Source: an uncultured Actinomycetes bacterium
GTDB taxonomy: Bacteria; Actinomycetota; Actinomycetes; Nanopelagicales; Nanopelagicaceae
DNA: 64,000 nt
Direction: 5' to 3'
Assembly (NCBI GenBank): GCA_903822425.1
Contig: CAIJOY010000018.1
Span: forward strand, 1-64,000
Shown here: piece after piece, positions 8,714-16,601 of the stretch
Numbering within the stretch: the stretch's first letter is position 1
Layout of the letters: the number at the start of each line of letters is the position of its first letter
Program-made: the position numbers and the translations under genes
Notes under the pieces: generated by a model
The model's input: only the letters and a program-made list of their open reading frames with translations
Database searches by the model: none
Told to the model about the DNA's origin: nothing

Positions 8714-9562
8714 TCATGCTTCTTCTAAGACGATCAGAAACATGGCAGTTACCACGAGAATCCCGCCTAGCCCTATTTGTAAAGTCATGTGCTCGCCTCC
8801 AAAGATGACGGCAAAAATGGCAGCAAAGACAACTTCCATCGTCAAAATGACCGCAACCTTTGTCCCTGACATGTGAGCCTGGGACCAGGTTTGCACGATA
8901 AAGGCAATTGCAGTTGCAAAGAGTGCACAGAAAATCACGACTGCCCAGACCCCTTTATCCGGTGGCGCTTGGTATCCATTCCATAGAGCTGGAATGCCGG
9001 TAAGGATTCCGCAAGTTGCGAGTTGAATGATGGTAAGTGCGTATGCATCGCGACCTTTGCTCCACTGACTCAATGCAGTGATGTGTGCGGCGTAAGCGAT
9101 TGCACAACCCAGCACTAGAAGTTCGCCAAATCCCACAGACCAGCCATGCAAAGAAAGCAACGCCAGGCCAACTGTAGCCATGGTGACGTAGATCCAAATC
9201 TTTTTCGGAAGTTCTTGGTGGAGTAATACGCCGGCAATCAGTGGTGTAGCAACGACATATAACCCAGTAACAAATCCAGTGACTGCCGCTGTGGTGTGAG
9301 CGAGACCAAAAGTTTGCAAGATGTAGCCAGCACCAAGGAAGCAACCTGCAATGACGCCTTTGCTAACGAGGTCCTTAGTGAAATGCTTCACCACTTGTGG
9401 GCGAAGCAGGATCATGGCAAAGACGGCAATGACAAATCGTGTAAAGAGAAAACTATTAACGTCTTGCCGTTCAATCGCATCTTTCATTAAGAAAAATGTC
9501 GCACCCCACATCATAGAAACTAAGAGCAGTGCCGAGGGGGCTAATTTGAGACGTCTACTCAT
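8714..9562 (-). CDS. EamA/DMT-superfamily membrane transporter
   Basis: The 282-residue protein is a second DMT-type transporter with about ten membrane segments in two repeats. It has the usual MMWGATFFLMKDAI N-terminal EamA motif and a basic loop near the middle. It differs strongly from the copy at 3544-4410, so the two are not a recent duplication. It starts inside the nfo stop codon (ATGA overlap) and is followed by the threonine aldolase gene. The substrate is unknown. Amino-acid or metabolite efflux is a guess from the family and its neighbour. Confidence 0.85.
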   Translation of the reverse strand: MSRRLKLAPSALLLVSMMWGATFFLMKDAIERQDVNSFLFTRFVIAVFAMILLRPQVVKHFTKDLVSKGVIAGCFLGAGYILQTFGLAHTTAAVTGFVTGLYVVATPLIAGVLLHQELPKKIWIYVTMATVGLALLSLHGWSVGFGELLVLGCAIAYAAHITALSQWSKGRDAYALTIIQLATCGILTGIPALWNGYQAPPDKGVWAVVIFCALFATAIAFIVQTWSQAHMSGTKVAVILTMEVVFAAIFAVIFGGEHMTLQIGLGGILVVTAMFLIVLEEA

Positions 9563-10416
9563 TTGCGAAGTTTCTTAAGGAGAGCGACCTCACCTTTATG
9601 TTCAGGCTCCTGTCCGGGGGTTTCTAAAATTAATGGAGCATTTGCAACTGCTGGATGTTTGAGGAGCTCGGCAAAAGGATCAACTCCGATTTCGCCTTTA
9701 CCGATATTTTGATGGCGATCCTTGAGAGCCCCGCATACATCCATGGAATCATTGGCATGAATCAATTGAATCCGCTCAGCTCCTGCAATTGAAACCAAAA
9801 GATCTAGAGTCTGCGTCATTCCACCTTTTATAGCAATGTCGTGTCCAGCGGCAAAGACATGGCAAGTATCTAAACAAATTCCTACTTTAGGATGATATTC
9901 AAGTGCCTCAAGATAAAAAGTTAAATCATCCAATTTCTTTACAAGAGATTGTCCTTGACCAGCAGTGGGCTCCAACAGCAAAGTAGGGGAGTCATCTCCT
10001 AAGGCATTGAGAATCGGCATCATTCCTTCGTGAATCTGTTTCCATGCCTTGGCAACGTGATTGACATCGACAGCGGAACCGGTGTGAATGACAACACCAA
10101 GAGCGCCAATTTCTTTACCCCTTTTTAGTGAATATGCCGTTGAAGCTAAAGAGTTTTCATATGTTCCAACAGTGGGTGAACCCAAATTGATAAGAAATGG
10201 CGCATGAACATACGTGGCTATATCCAGTTCGGCGGCTTTGTTGCGAAATGCTTCATCAGCTTCGACATTTGCTTCAGGCATTGCCCAACCGCGCGGGTTT
10301 GACGCAAAAACTTGAATTGCCTCAGCTTTAACTTCAAGGGCGTATGCGATTGATCTTTTTGCCATCCCGCCGGAAGTTGGGACGTGCGCTCCGATGCGAG
10401 GAAGGGTTGGCGACAT
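9559..10416 (-). CDS. nfo: Endonuclease IV (apurinic/apyrimidinic endonuclease)
   Basis: The 285-residue protein belongs to the AP-endonuclease family 2 TIM barrel. The three zinc-site regions are visible: YVHAPFLINLGSP, GVVIHTGS with LLLEPTAGQG, and CLDTCHVFAAGHDI followed by LIHANDS. The enzyme cuts 5' of abasic sites in base-excision repair. It lies directly downstream of the PASTA kinase gene (4-base gap) and overlaps the next transporter by 4 bases, so it is probably read with them. The link to the kinase looks positional rather than functional. Confidence 0.94.
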   Translation of the reverse strand: MSPTLPRIGAHVPTSGGMAKRSIAYALEVKAEAIQVFASNPRGWAMPEANVEADEAFRNKAAELDIATYVHAPFLINLGSPTVGTYENSLASTAYSLKRGKEIGALGVVIHTGSAVDVNHVAKAWKQIHEGMMPILNALGDDSPTLLLEPTAGQGQSLVKKLDDLTFYLEALEYHPKVGICLDTCHVFAAGHDIAIKGGMTQTLDLLVSIAGAERIQLIHANDSMDVCGALKDRHQNIGKGEIGVDPFAELLKHPAVANAPLILETPGQEPEHKGEVALLKKLRK

Positions 10417-10420
10417 CCGC

Positions 10421-12334
10421 CTACCCTACTGTGATGGTGACTTTGCTGCCACGTTTAACTTTCGCACCTACTTTGGGCGAAATATTGGTGACCTTCTTGG
10501 TGCCGCTGCCTTTTACGGTAACAACGAACTCAAGGTCGGTAAGCATCTTCTTAGCTTCTTTAACATTGAGAGAGTAGACATTGGGGATATATACCCAGGC
10601 AGAACCTTGAGAAATTTCAAGGACGATTTTCGCACCCTTTGCAGCGGTAGGAGTATCTGGAGTTTGTGAAACTACTGCAGTAACAGGAACGCTGTCACTG
10701 TAAACATAATTAGTGGTCACATCAAAGCCTGCGTCAGTTAATTCGTTGAGAGCTTGTTCACCACTTTTCCCAATATATGAGGTGAGCGGAACTAATTCTG
10801 CACCTTGTGAGATGGCTAGGTTGATGACCTCTCCACGTTTAACGCTCGTGCCAGCTTTAGGATTGGATGATACGACAGTGCCTAAAGCAACATCTGGGTT
10901 AAATTCTTGAGTAATCGTTCCTACACTCAAGTTGCTTTCTGCTATTAAACTACCAGCAGCTTCTGGAGTGAGTCCCTTGAGATCGGGCACGTCATAACGC
11001 TCTGCACCTTTGGAGAGGGTAAATGCAACGCTCCCACCTGCAGAAACTTTTCCACCCCCGCCAGGTTTGGATGAAATAATTTTCCCTTTAGGGACATCTT
11101 CATCGAAAACTTCACTTGCAACTACTGAGGTTAACCCAAGTGGTTCTAAAGCGGCGTTTGCTTCATCTACGCTCATTCCTGCAACTGAAGGAACAACAAC
11201 GCGCACCCCTGGTCCCACAAAAACAAACCAACCACCAACAAGCAAGGCTAAAACAATCAAGAGGGCAATAAGACGATTTCTTTTTACTCGGGCACTGGTC
11301 TCTGCGCGAGTGGGCCGCGCACCAGATTTCTTATTTGCCTTCTTAGTTGTTTTGTTAGTTGCCATAGGTGGCACTGTGCCAGATATGGGTGGTGCTTGAG
11401 GCGTTGAAACTCTCGGAATTTTGCGAGATTTATCTCGCACAGGAAGGGGAGGGATATCTAATTCCAGACTGAGTTGGTTTCGCTGAGGATCGATGACATT
11501 TTGCACCAGGAGAACATCCTGCAAAAAACTCTCAGCATCTGGATATCGATCATCGGGATCATTGCTAGTTGCCTTCACAATGAGGGCATCAATTGAAGCT
11601 GGAATTGTGGCTTTGAAAGAAGATGGCGCAGGTACTTTTTCATTCACATGTTTGTAGGCAATTTCGATAGGGGTTTGACCCTCAAATGGCTTGCGTCCAG
11701 TCAACAATTCAAATGCGACGATACCGATCGAGTAGACATCGCTTCGAGAATCAGTCATTCCTCTTTGCACTTGTTCTGGCGGAAGGTAGGAGACACTTCC
11801 TAATATGACGCTGGATTCCACGGTCATCGTCATGCCTAGTGCGTCGCCTCGAGCCAAACCAAAATCCGCGATCTTTACTCGACCATTATTTGCAATGAGT
11901 ATGTTTTCTGGTTTCAAATCGCGGTGGATGATGCCAATTTTGTGGGCAGCGGATAATCCGCTGAGTATCGGTGCTAGAAAACGCAGAGTTTCTGCAACAC
12001 TCAGGGAACCTCGTTCGAAAAGATAGTCTCGCAGGGTGTGACCCTCAATAAGTTCCATGACAATAAAAACGGCAGGGGATCCGCCTTGATTCCACCCTTG
12101 GTCCTGCACTGCAACGATATTGGGATGAGTTAGGGCAGCAGCTGCCTTGGCTTCACGAATAAAGCGAGTAACAAATTCTTCGTCATTAGCCAAATGTGGA
12201 TGCATGATTTTGACGGCCACTTTTCGGTCCAACCGTGAATCAAGTGCTTCGTAAATAGTGGCCATTCCACCAGTAGCGATTTGGCGTATAAGTTCGTAGC
12301 GCCCATCAATGAGTTCACCAGACAGATTGGACAC
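10421..12334 (-). CDS. pknL: PknL-position Ser/Thr protein kinase with four PASTA domains
   Basis: The 637-residue protein has a Hanks-type kinase domain at about 13-285, with ATP-binding Lys42, HRDLKPEN at 137-144 and DFG at 157-159. A basic, Ser/Thr/Pro-rich linker leads to one membrane helix at about 354-373, then four extracellular PASTA repeats from 378 to the end. PASTA domains bind muropeptides or lipid II, so this is a sensor of cell-wall state. Position near aroG, a prenyl synthase and metF matches pknL in other actinobacteria. It starts with GTG. No SD is visible, but TAAGAT lies 6 nt upstream, suggesting a leaderless mRNA. Confidence 0.92.
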   Translation of the reverse strand: MSNLSGELIDGRYELIRQIATGGMATIYEALDSRLDRKVAVKIMHPHLANDEEFVTRFIREAKAAAALTHPNIVAVQDQGWNQGGSPAVFIVMELIEGHTLRDYLFERGSLSVAETLRFLAPILSGLSAAHKIGIIHRDLKPENILIANNGRVKIADFGLARGDALGMTMTVESSVILGSVSYLPPEQVQRGMTDSRSDVYSIGIVAFELLTGRKPFEGQTPIEIAYKHVNEKVPAPSSFKATIPASIDALIVKATSNDPDDRYPDAESFLQDVLLVQNVIDPQRNQLSLELDIPPLPVRDKSRKIPRVSTPQAPPISGTVPPMATNKTTKKANKKSGARPTRAETSARVKRNRLIALLIVLALLVGGWFVFVGPGVRVVVPSVAGMSVDEANAALEPLGLTSVVASEVFDEDVPKGKIISSKPGGGGKVSAGGSVAFTLSKGAERYDVPDLKGLTPEAAGSLIAESNLSVGTITQEFNPDVALGTVVSSNPKAGTSVKRGEVINLAISQGAELVPLTSYIGKSGEQALNELTDAGFDVTTNYVYSDSVPVTAVVSQTPDTPTAAKGAKIVLEISQGSAWVYIPNVYSLNVKEAKKMLTDLEFVVTVKGSGTKKVTNISPKVGAKVKRGSKVTITVG

Positions 12335-12346
12335 GTGAAAATCTTA
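12335..12346 (-). promoter_or_regulatory. Leaderless-type -10 element of pknL
   Basis: On the minus strand TAAGAT (12346 down to 12341) is followed by six bases and then the GTG start at 12334. No Shine-Dalgarno sequence lies in front of the start. No convincing -35 is visible, so the call rests on the hexamer and its spacing. Confidence 0.45.
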
Positions 12347-12388
12347 GGCAATAGTGCTGGAAAACCATGGCGCGGCGCGCTGTGCACG

Positions 12389-12940
12389 TTACACGGTGGA
12401 GAGTACGAAATCTGCTTTCTGCTGAGTTTTGTCATTCGCAAAATGTGCGTCTTCATCAAGTTGCCACTGTTGCATCTGAGTGGCAAGAGAATTGCCATCC
12501 CTTACTAGGACTCGTCGCAAGCCGATGCTTGCTTCGACATCAAGCCAAATGGTTGCTGAGGTATATTCTCGAACAATACTTTGAGCGCTACCGACTCCTT
12601 CCAGGATTAATAGATCAACTGGACTAACTTCTCGTGTTGAGTCGAAGCTGGAATTTTCCCAGTTAAAAATCGGCAGTTGAAATTTGGCACCACGAGAAAT
12701 ATTTTCAAGAAGTGCGGTGAGAGTGTCGGTTAATCGTTGCCCTAGAGCGTCTTCCCATCCGGAATAAATCTCATCCATATGGATAACTTCAACTTTTCTC
12801 TCTATGCCAAATGCGAGAAAGAGTTCGTGCGCAAGAGTGGTTTTTCCAGCCCCTGCGCGCCCATCGATGGCAATCACTCTGCTTGTCCCACAACGAGAAG
12901 GTTCACGTAATAAGTCTTCCAATACTGCAATGAGATTCAT
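12389..12940 (-). CDS. Small P-loop kinase in a thiamine-salvage operon
   Basis: The 183-residue protein resembles the uridine-kinase/nucleoside-kinase fold. It has Walker A GRAGAGKTT at 27-35, a VIHMDEIYSGWEDAL acceptor-site segment, LLILEGVGSAQ as Walker B, and an Arg-rich lid (LRRVLVRDG) with a downstream W..DE. It begins at the ATG overlapping the transporter stop (ATGA); an ORF read further upstream would lie inside that gene. Because the operon is led by a TPP riboswitch, I infer phosphorylation of imported thiamine or a precursor, trapping it in the cell. The family name alone would suggest uridine or another small alcohol as substrate. Confidence 0.75.
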   Translation of the reverse strand: MNLIAVLEDLLREPSRCGTSRVIAIDGRAGAGKTTLAHELFLAFGIERKVEVIHMDEIYSGWEDALGQRLTDTLTALLENISRGAKFQLPIFNWENSSFDSTREVSPVDLLILEGVGSAQSIVREYTSATIWLDVEASIGLRRVLVRDGNSLATQMQQWQLDEDAHFANDKTQQKADFVLSTV

Positions 12941-13512
12941 GTTCTCGTGGCTTTTTTTAACCATGCTCGCCAGCCCAAGAGCGCCATGATCGTGAAGGCA
13001 ATATAGAGCGCTCCAGTAAACCAATATCCCAGAACGAAGTACTCAATAGTTGCCACTGCATCAACGATGAACCAGAGAGGCCAGTTCTCGTACTTTTCAT
13101 AGACCATGAGTAATTGCGCGATGAAACTTCCTATGAGGATAAACGAATCAGATTTGGCTGCCGCCGCTCCGATTGAATTTAAAACGGGAGATAGAAATAT
13201 CCAAGAGGCCATAAGACCGATACCCCAGTAGGCCATAGCCCGTCGGGTCAGTTTTCCGGCAACAGCACCAGTTGGCGCCCATCCGAACCATCCCCAAATC
13301 GCTGCCGCAATGAAAACAAATTGCAGAGCTGCACTTGCTAGTAGATCTACTTTGTAAAAGAAGATTGCATAAAGAGCGCTGCTAATAATCCACCAGGGCC
13401 AGGTAATGCGCTTGCCCGTGATGCCGTACCCAACCCCAATAAATGAGGTTACGGCAGCAATAAATTCCAAAAAAGAAAGTTGATAGCCCCAGATTGTAAC
13501 AAGAGTGAACAT
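12937..13512 (-). CDS. pnuT: PnuC-family transporter, probable thiamine importer PnuT
   Basis: The 191-residue membrane protein has the PnuC pattern: about seven hydrophobic segments, WWIISSALYAIFFYKVDL and LLASAALQFVFIAAAIWGWFGW, and a late W..D...T.EYF. PnuC proteins move nicotinamide riboside by facilitated diffusion, and related proteins take thiamine (PnuT). The TPP riboswitch directly in front argues for thiamine. I chose the ATG at 13512 over an adjacent GTG because the riboswitch GGAAAGG lies at a normal distance from it. The downstream kinase fits the import-and-trap scheme of this family. Confidence 0.85.
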   Translation of the reverse strand: MFTLVTIWGYQLSFLEFIAAVTSFIGVGYGITGKRITWPWWIISSALYAIFFYKVDLLASAALQFVFIAAAIWGWFGWAPTGAVAGKLTRRAMAYWGIGLMASWIFLSPVLNSIGAAAAKSDSFILIGSFIAQLLMVYEKYENWPLWFIVDAVATIEYFVLGYWFTGALYIAFTIMALLGWRAWLKKATRT

Positions 13513-13515
13513 CAC

Positions 13516-13605
13516 GAACCTTTCCGAGCCCGCATTACCGGACTGGTCTAACGGTCGATCTGAATTTCAGATCCTCTCAGCCGTGTCGGCTCCCGTGTTT
13601 GTTAC
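13516..13605 (-). promoter_or_regulatory. TPP (thi-box) riboswitch
   Basis: Read on the minus strand, this leader contains the conserved TPP-aptamer pieces in order: CGGGAGCC, GGCTGAGAGG, a variable ATCTGAAATTCAGAT hairpin, GACCGTTAGACCAG, CCGGTAATGCGGG and CTCGGAAAGG. CTGAGA and TAATGC are the two pyrimidine- and pyrophosphate-binding hallmarks. A TAGAGT hexamer at 13609-13604 is a plausible -10. The final GGAAAGG is also the likely ribosome binding site for pnuT, so TPP binding would hide it directly and switch off translation. Confidence 0.88.
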
Positions 13606-13615
13606 TCTAGCAAAA

Positions 13616-13634
13616 GTTTCGGCACAATAGCACC
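13616..13634 (+). promoter_or_regulatory. Promoter of crtYc, possibly leaderless
   Basis: TTGTTA just inside the divergent riboswitch region, an 18-bp spacer and CACAAT (13623-13628) form a usable promoter. Six bases later comes the crtYc ATG at 13635. No Shine-Dalgarno sequence is present, which fits a leaderless transcript. Confidence 0.45.
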
Positions 13635-13967
13635 ATGGGTAAATGGGGCTATGTCGCAATGTTGCTCTTTAGCGTGCTCGGATCCTTTTGGCTTGAAATT
13701 GTTCTGAGAGTTTCAGTTTTACGTCGCTACAAAAGGGCACTTTTAAGTATTGCTCCAGTCGGGACACTTTTTCTTGCTTGGGATGCGTATGCAATTGCGC
13801 AAGGCCATTGGAAATTTGATACTGCACAGATACTTGGTATTTATGGTCCCTTCGACATCCCACTTGAAGAGTTTCTCTTCTTTTTAGTGATTCCTCTAGC
13901 TGCCATCATGACAATCGAAGCTGTTCGCACAGTTAAGAAGCAGTGGAAAATGGGGGATGAGGGATGA
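13635..13967 (+). CDS. crtYc: Lycopene cyclase subunit, CrtYc type
   Basis: The 110-residue protein has three membrane helices and the lycopene-cyclase-domain signature PLEEFLFF near residues 76-83, with FDIP just before it. In actinobacteria two such small proteins form a heterodimer that closes the ends of lycopene to beta- or epsilon-ionone rings. The second subunit follows with an ATGA overlap. Beta-cyclisation would feed retinal synthesis for rhodopsin, known in freshwater actinobacteria. The ring type cannot be decided from sequence by eye. Its promoter region is shared with the divergent thiamine operon. Confidence 0.88.
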   Translation: MGKWGYVAMLLFSVLGSFWLEIVLRVSVLRRYKRALLSIAPVGTLFLAWDAYAIAQGHWKFDTAQILGIYGPFDIPLEEFLFFLVIPLAAIMTIEAVRTVKKQWKMGDEG

Positions 13968-14254
13968 GCTACACGCAGATTGCTTTGCTAGCTGTAATCC
14001 TGGCCTTGATTCTGGATCTTTATCTAGCTAAAACTCATTTGGTCACTCGCAGAGGATTTTGGACTTCCTATGCCATTATTTTGCCATTTCAGTTACTCAC
14101 CAATTGGTGGCTGACATCTCGCAATATTGTTATGTATAGCGATAACGCTATTGTCGGGATGCGTATTGCATCAGCCCCAGTGGAGGATCTCCTTTTTGGT
14201 TTTGCGTTGATCCTCAGTGTTTTATCTTTGTGGATTTACCAAGGTAGGCGCTGA
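13964..14254 (+). CDS. crtYd: Lycopene cyclase subunit, CrtYd type
   Basis: The 96-residue partner has three hydrophobic helices and the matching signature APVEDLLFGF near residues 69-78. It starts in the crtYc stop codon, as expected for obligate subunits translated together. Its last 19 bases overlap the end of the convergent crtB gene. Short heterodimeric cyclases of this kind are an actinobacterial trait; fungi carry the same two domains fused. Together with crtB, crtI and the prenyl synthase, it completes a route from C20 diphosphate to a cyclic carotene. Confidence 0.88.
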   Translation: MSYTQIALLAVILALILDLYLAKTHLVTRRGFWTSYAIILPFQLLTNWWLTSRNIVMYSDNAIVGMRIASAPVEDLLFGFALILSVLSLWIYQGRR

Positions 14255-15120
14255 CGCGCAAAGATTGTTTTTGCATAAGCTTTGCTTGCAACTTTCAGGC
14301 GCCTAGAAGTGGAAGTTTTTGCACGTTTGGTGAAGATGTCATATCCAATATTCTCTACTTCATCGACAATGCCGCAGTAGAGCTCGCTCGCGGCTTGGAT
14401 GCACGGACGACTTTCCTTGGATAGAAATTGAATTCCTGGTTCCGCTTCTTTTTGTAATCTGCGAACTCGACTGATCTGCTCTTTCAAGGCCGAAACGATT
14501 TCAGGGGTGAGGACTCTGCGCTCTAACATCGCCTTATCTACTCCATGAGCCTTCAATTCTTGGATTGGGAGATAGATTCGCCCCCGATCTAAATCTTCTG
14601 CGACATCACGAATGAAATTGGCTAATTGGAAAGCAATTCCTAATTTTTTGGCAGGTTCGTATGCTTGGTCTGACAAGACGCCAAGTACCGGCAGCATCTC
14701 TAACCCAATGACTGCAGCAGAACCGTAGACATATTCCATGAGGTCCTCATAGGTTTCGTAGCTGCCAATTGTTAAGTCCATTTGCATAGAGTGCAAAAAT
14801 GCTTCGAAGTGTTCGTGGGGTATGTCGAATCGTGAAACTGTGTCGATAAGGGCCCGGCCAACATGGTCATCACTCCTACCAGTTTCGAGGCTTTCTAATA
14901 TCGAGTTGCCCCATGTACGAAGTTCCTTGGCTTTTTCGTCAACGCTCAACTGCGAGTTAAGATCATCGACGATCTCATCGGCATACCGTGCGAAACCATA
15001 AAGGGCATGTACGTATTGGCGCTTGCTCTTGGGAAGTAGAAGTGTGGCTAAATAATAAGTTTTCCCATGTTGTGCATTGAGTCTCTTGCACTCCTGGTAG
15101 GAAAGCTCGAGTTGATTCAT
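14236..15120 (-). CDS. crtB: Phytoene synthase
   Basis: The 294-residue enzyme joins two geranylgeranyl diphosphates head to head to make phytoene. Both aspartate-rich metal sites are present, DEIVDD near residues 48-53 and DVAEDLDRGRIYLP in the second half, with YFLATLLLP-like (YYLATLLLPKSKRQ) and YGFARYADE segments of the squalene/phytoene synthase family. It follows crtI with an ATGA overlap, giving the minus-strand operon prenyl synthase-crtI-crtB. Length is normal and no key residue is missing. Confidence 0.95.
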   Translation of the reverse strand: MNQLELSYQECKRLNAQHGKTYYLATLLLPKSKRQYVHALYGFARYADEIVDDLNSQLSVDEKAKELRTWGNSILESLETGRSDDHVGRALIDTVSRFDIPHEHFEAFLHSMQMDLTIGSYETYEDLMEYVYGSAAVIGLEMLPVLGVLSDQAYEPAKKLGIAFQLANFIRDVAEDLDRGRIYLPIQELKAHGVDKAMLERRVLTPEIVSALKEQISRVRRLQKEAEPGIQFLSKESRPCIQAASELYCGIVDEVENIGYDIFTKRAKTSTSRRLKVASKAYAKTIFARQRLPW

Positions 15121-16601
15121 TTCACAGGGCCGACAATTCTTTCGGCAGCTAGGCGTCCGGAAATTAATACCATCGGAACTCCAACGCCGGGTTGCGTGCC
15201 CGATCCAGCAAAGACAATATTCTCAAAACCATGAGCCAAATTGCGCGGCCGAAATGGACCAGTTTGAAAGAAGGTGTGCGCGCTAGCAAATGGTGCTCCG
15301 CGCTCCATGCCTTGGTTTTGCCAATCCAGAGGCGTCGTCATCGATTCAACTTCGATGGAGTCTCCAAAGTATGCAAGGCCGCGGTCTTCCAAAGTTTTAA
15401 TCATCTGATCTCGATAAGGCGCAGCTTGTTTCTTCCAATCGATATTTGCATCCAAATTGGGTGTTGGGAAGAGCACGTAATACGAATGTTTGTCAGGTGG
15501 CGCTAGTGTCGGATCATCTAGAGACGGAACAGTGACAAGCACGCTGGGATCTGACATGAGCACTTTTTTGTTGATGAGTTCATCAAAGACTCCGTCCCAA
15601 GACTTTCCAAAGAAAATATTGTGATGCGCAAGGTGTGAATACCCTTTATTGGAACCAACGAGCATCGTGACGCAAGAGGGGGAGTATTTCAGGCGCTTAA
15701 TTGACGGTGGCGTCCTTCCAAGCAAGTCTCTCCATGCCACAGGCAAATCTGGATTGAGCACAAGGACATCGCACTCGATACGTTCTCCACTTTCAGTAAG
15801 CACTGCGCGGGCACGTCCGTTGCTATGTTCAACACTGGTAACAGTGGTGTTGTACTTAAATTCTACGCCGTGCTTTTGTGCAGCAGCAGCAAGTGCTCGA
15901 GGTAGCGCATGCATTCCTCCCTTAGGGAAGAAAACGCCATTGACAGAATCCATATATGCGATCACTGCATAGATCGCAAGTGCTTGTTGTGGACTCACGC
16001 CGGCATACATTGCTTGGAATGAATACACCTTTTGTAACCTTGGGTCCTTAAGAAATTGATTGACCTTTGGTGCAAGTCGCCTGAATCCACCGAGTGCGAT
16101 GAGGCGAGCTAAATTGGGAGTGAGCAGGTTAAAGGGTGAATCGATGTTACGGTCGATGAAGTCATTCATTTCATATTTATAGAGTTTGGTAACAAATTCA
16201 ACATAACGTCGATAGCCAGCGGCATCTTCGGCACTGACGTTGGCTGCGATCTCTGCTTCCATCTCATCAGTATTGGCATGGACATCAAGTTGCGAGCCAT
16301 CGGCATAGAAAGCGCGGTACAGCGGAGCAACGGGTGTGAGCTCGAGCCAATCATGTAGTTCTTCTCCGACACTATTAAATGCATCGTTGATCAAACTTGG
16401 CATTGTTAATACTGTTGGTCCTGTATCAAAGGCATATCCATCTTTGATGAGCAATCCGTTTCGACCTCCTGGAACACTTTCGCGTTCTAGGACGGTAACT
16501 TTCCTGCCTGCCCCAGCAAGACGCAGAGCGGCGCTGAGTCCAGCTAATCCAGCGCCAACAATGACAACGTGATCGGTGGGACCTTTAACTCGAGCCGGCA
16601 T
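15117..16601 (-). CDS. crtI: Phytoene desaturase
   Basis: The 494-residue flavoprotein begins with an FAD-binding dinucleotide motif, VVIVGAGLAGLSAALRLAGAG. It has the carotenoid-desaturase features GGRNGLLIKDGYAFDTGPTVL near the N-terminus and the closing FAGSGTQPGVGVPMVLISGRLAAERI. It converts phytoene to lycopene, probably in four steps. The start ATG overlaps the prenyl synthase stop (TAATG), and its own stop overlaps the crtB start. It is clearly distinct from the second desaturase-like protein at 19178-20701. Confidence 0.94.
   Translation of the reverse strand: MPARVKGPTDHVVIVGAGLAGLSAALRLAGAGRKVTVLERESVPGGRNGLLIKDGYAFDTGPTVLTMPSLINDAFNSVGEELHDWLELTPVAPLYRAFYADGSQLDVHANTDEMEAEIAANVSAEDAAGYRRYVEFVTKLYKYEMNDFIDRNIDSPFNLLTPNLARLIALGGFRRLAPKVNQFLKDPRLQKVYSFQAMYAGVSPQQALAIYAVIAYMDSVNGVFFPKGGMHALPRALAAAAQKHGVEFKYNTTVTSVEHSNGRARAVLTESGERIECDVLVLNPDLPVAWRDLLGRTPPSIKRLKYSPSCVTMLVGSNKGYSHLAHHNIFFGKSWDGVFDELINKKVLMSDPSVLVTVPSLDDPTLAPPDKHSYYVLFPTPNLDANIDWKKQAAPYRDQMIKTLEDRGLAYFGDSIEVESMTTPLDWQNQGMERGAPFASAHTFFQTGPFRPRNLAHGFENIVFAGSGTQPGVGVPMVLISGRLAAERIVGPVK

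Noticed and set aside
12937-13512. Nicotinamide riboside transporter (plain PnuC) call
   Set aside because: The directly upstream TPP riboswitch makes thiamine the more likely substrate.
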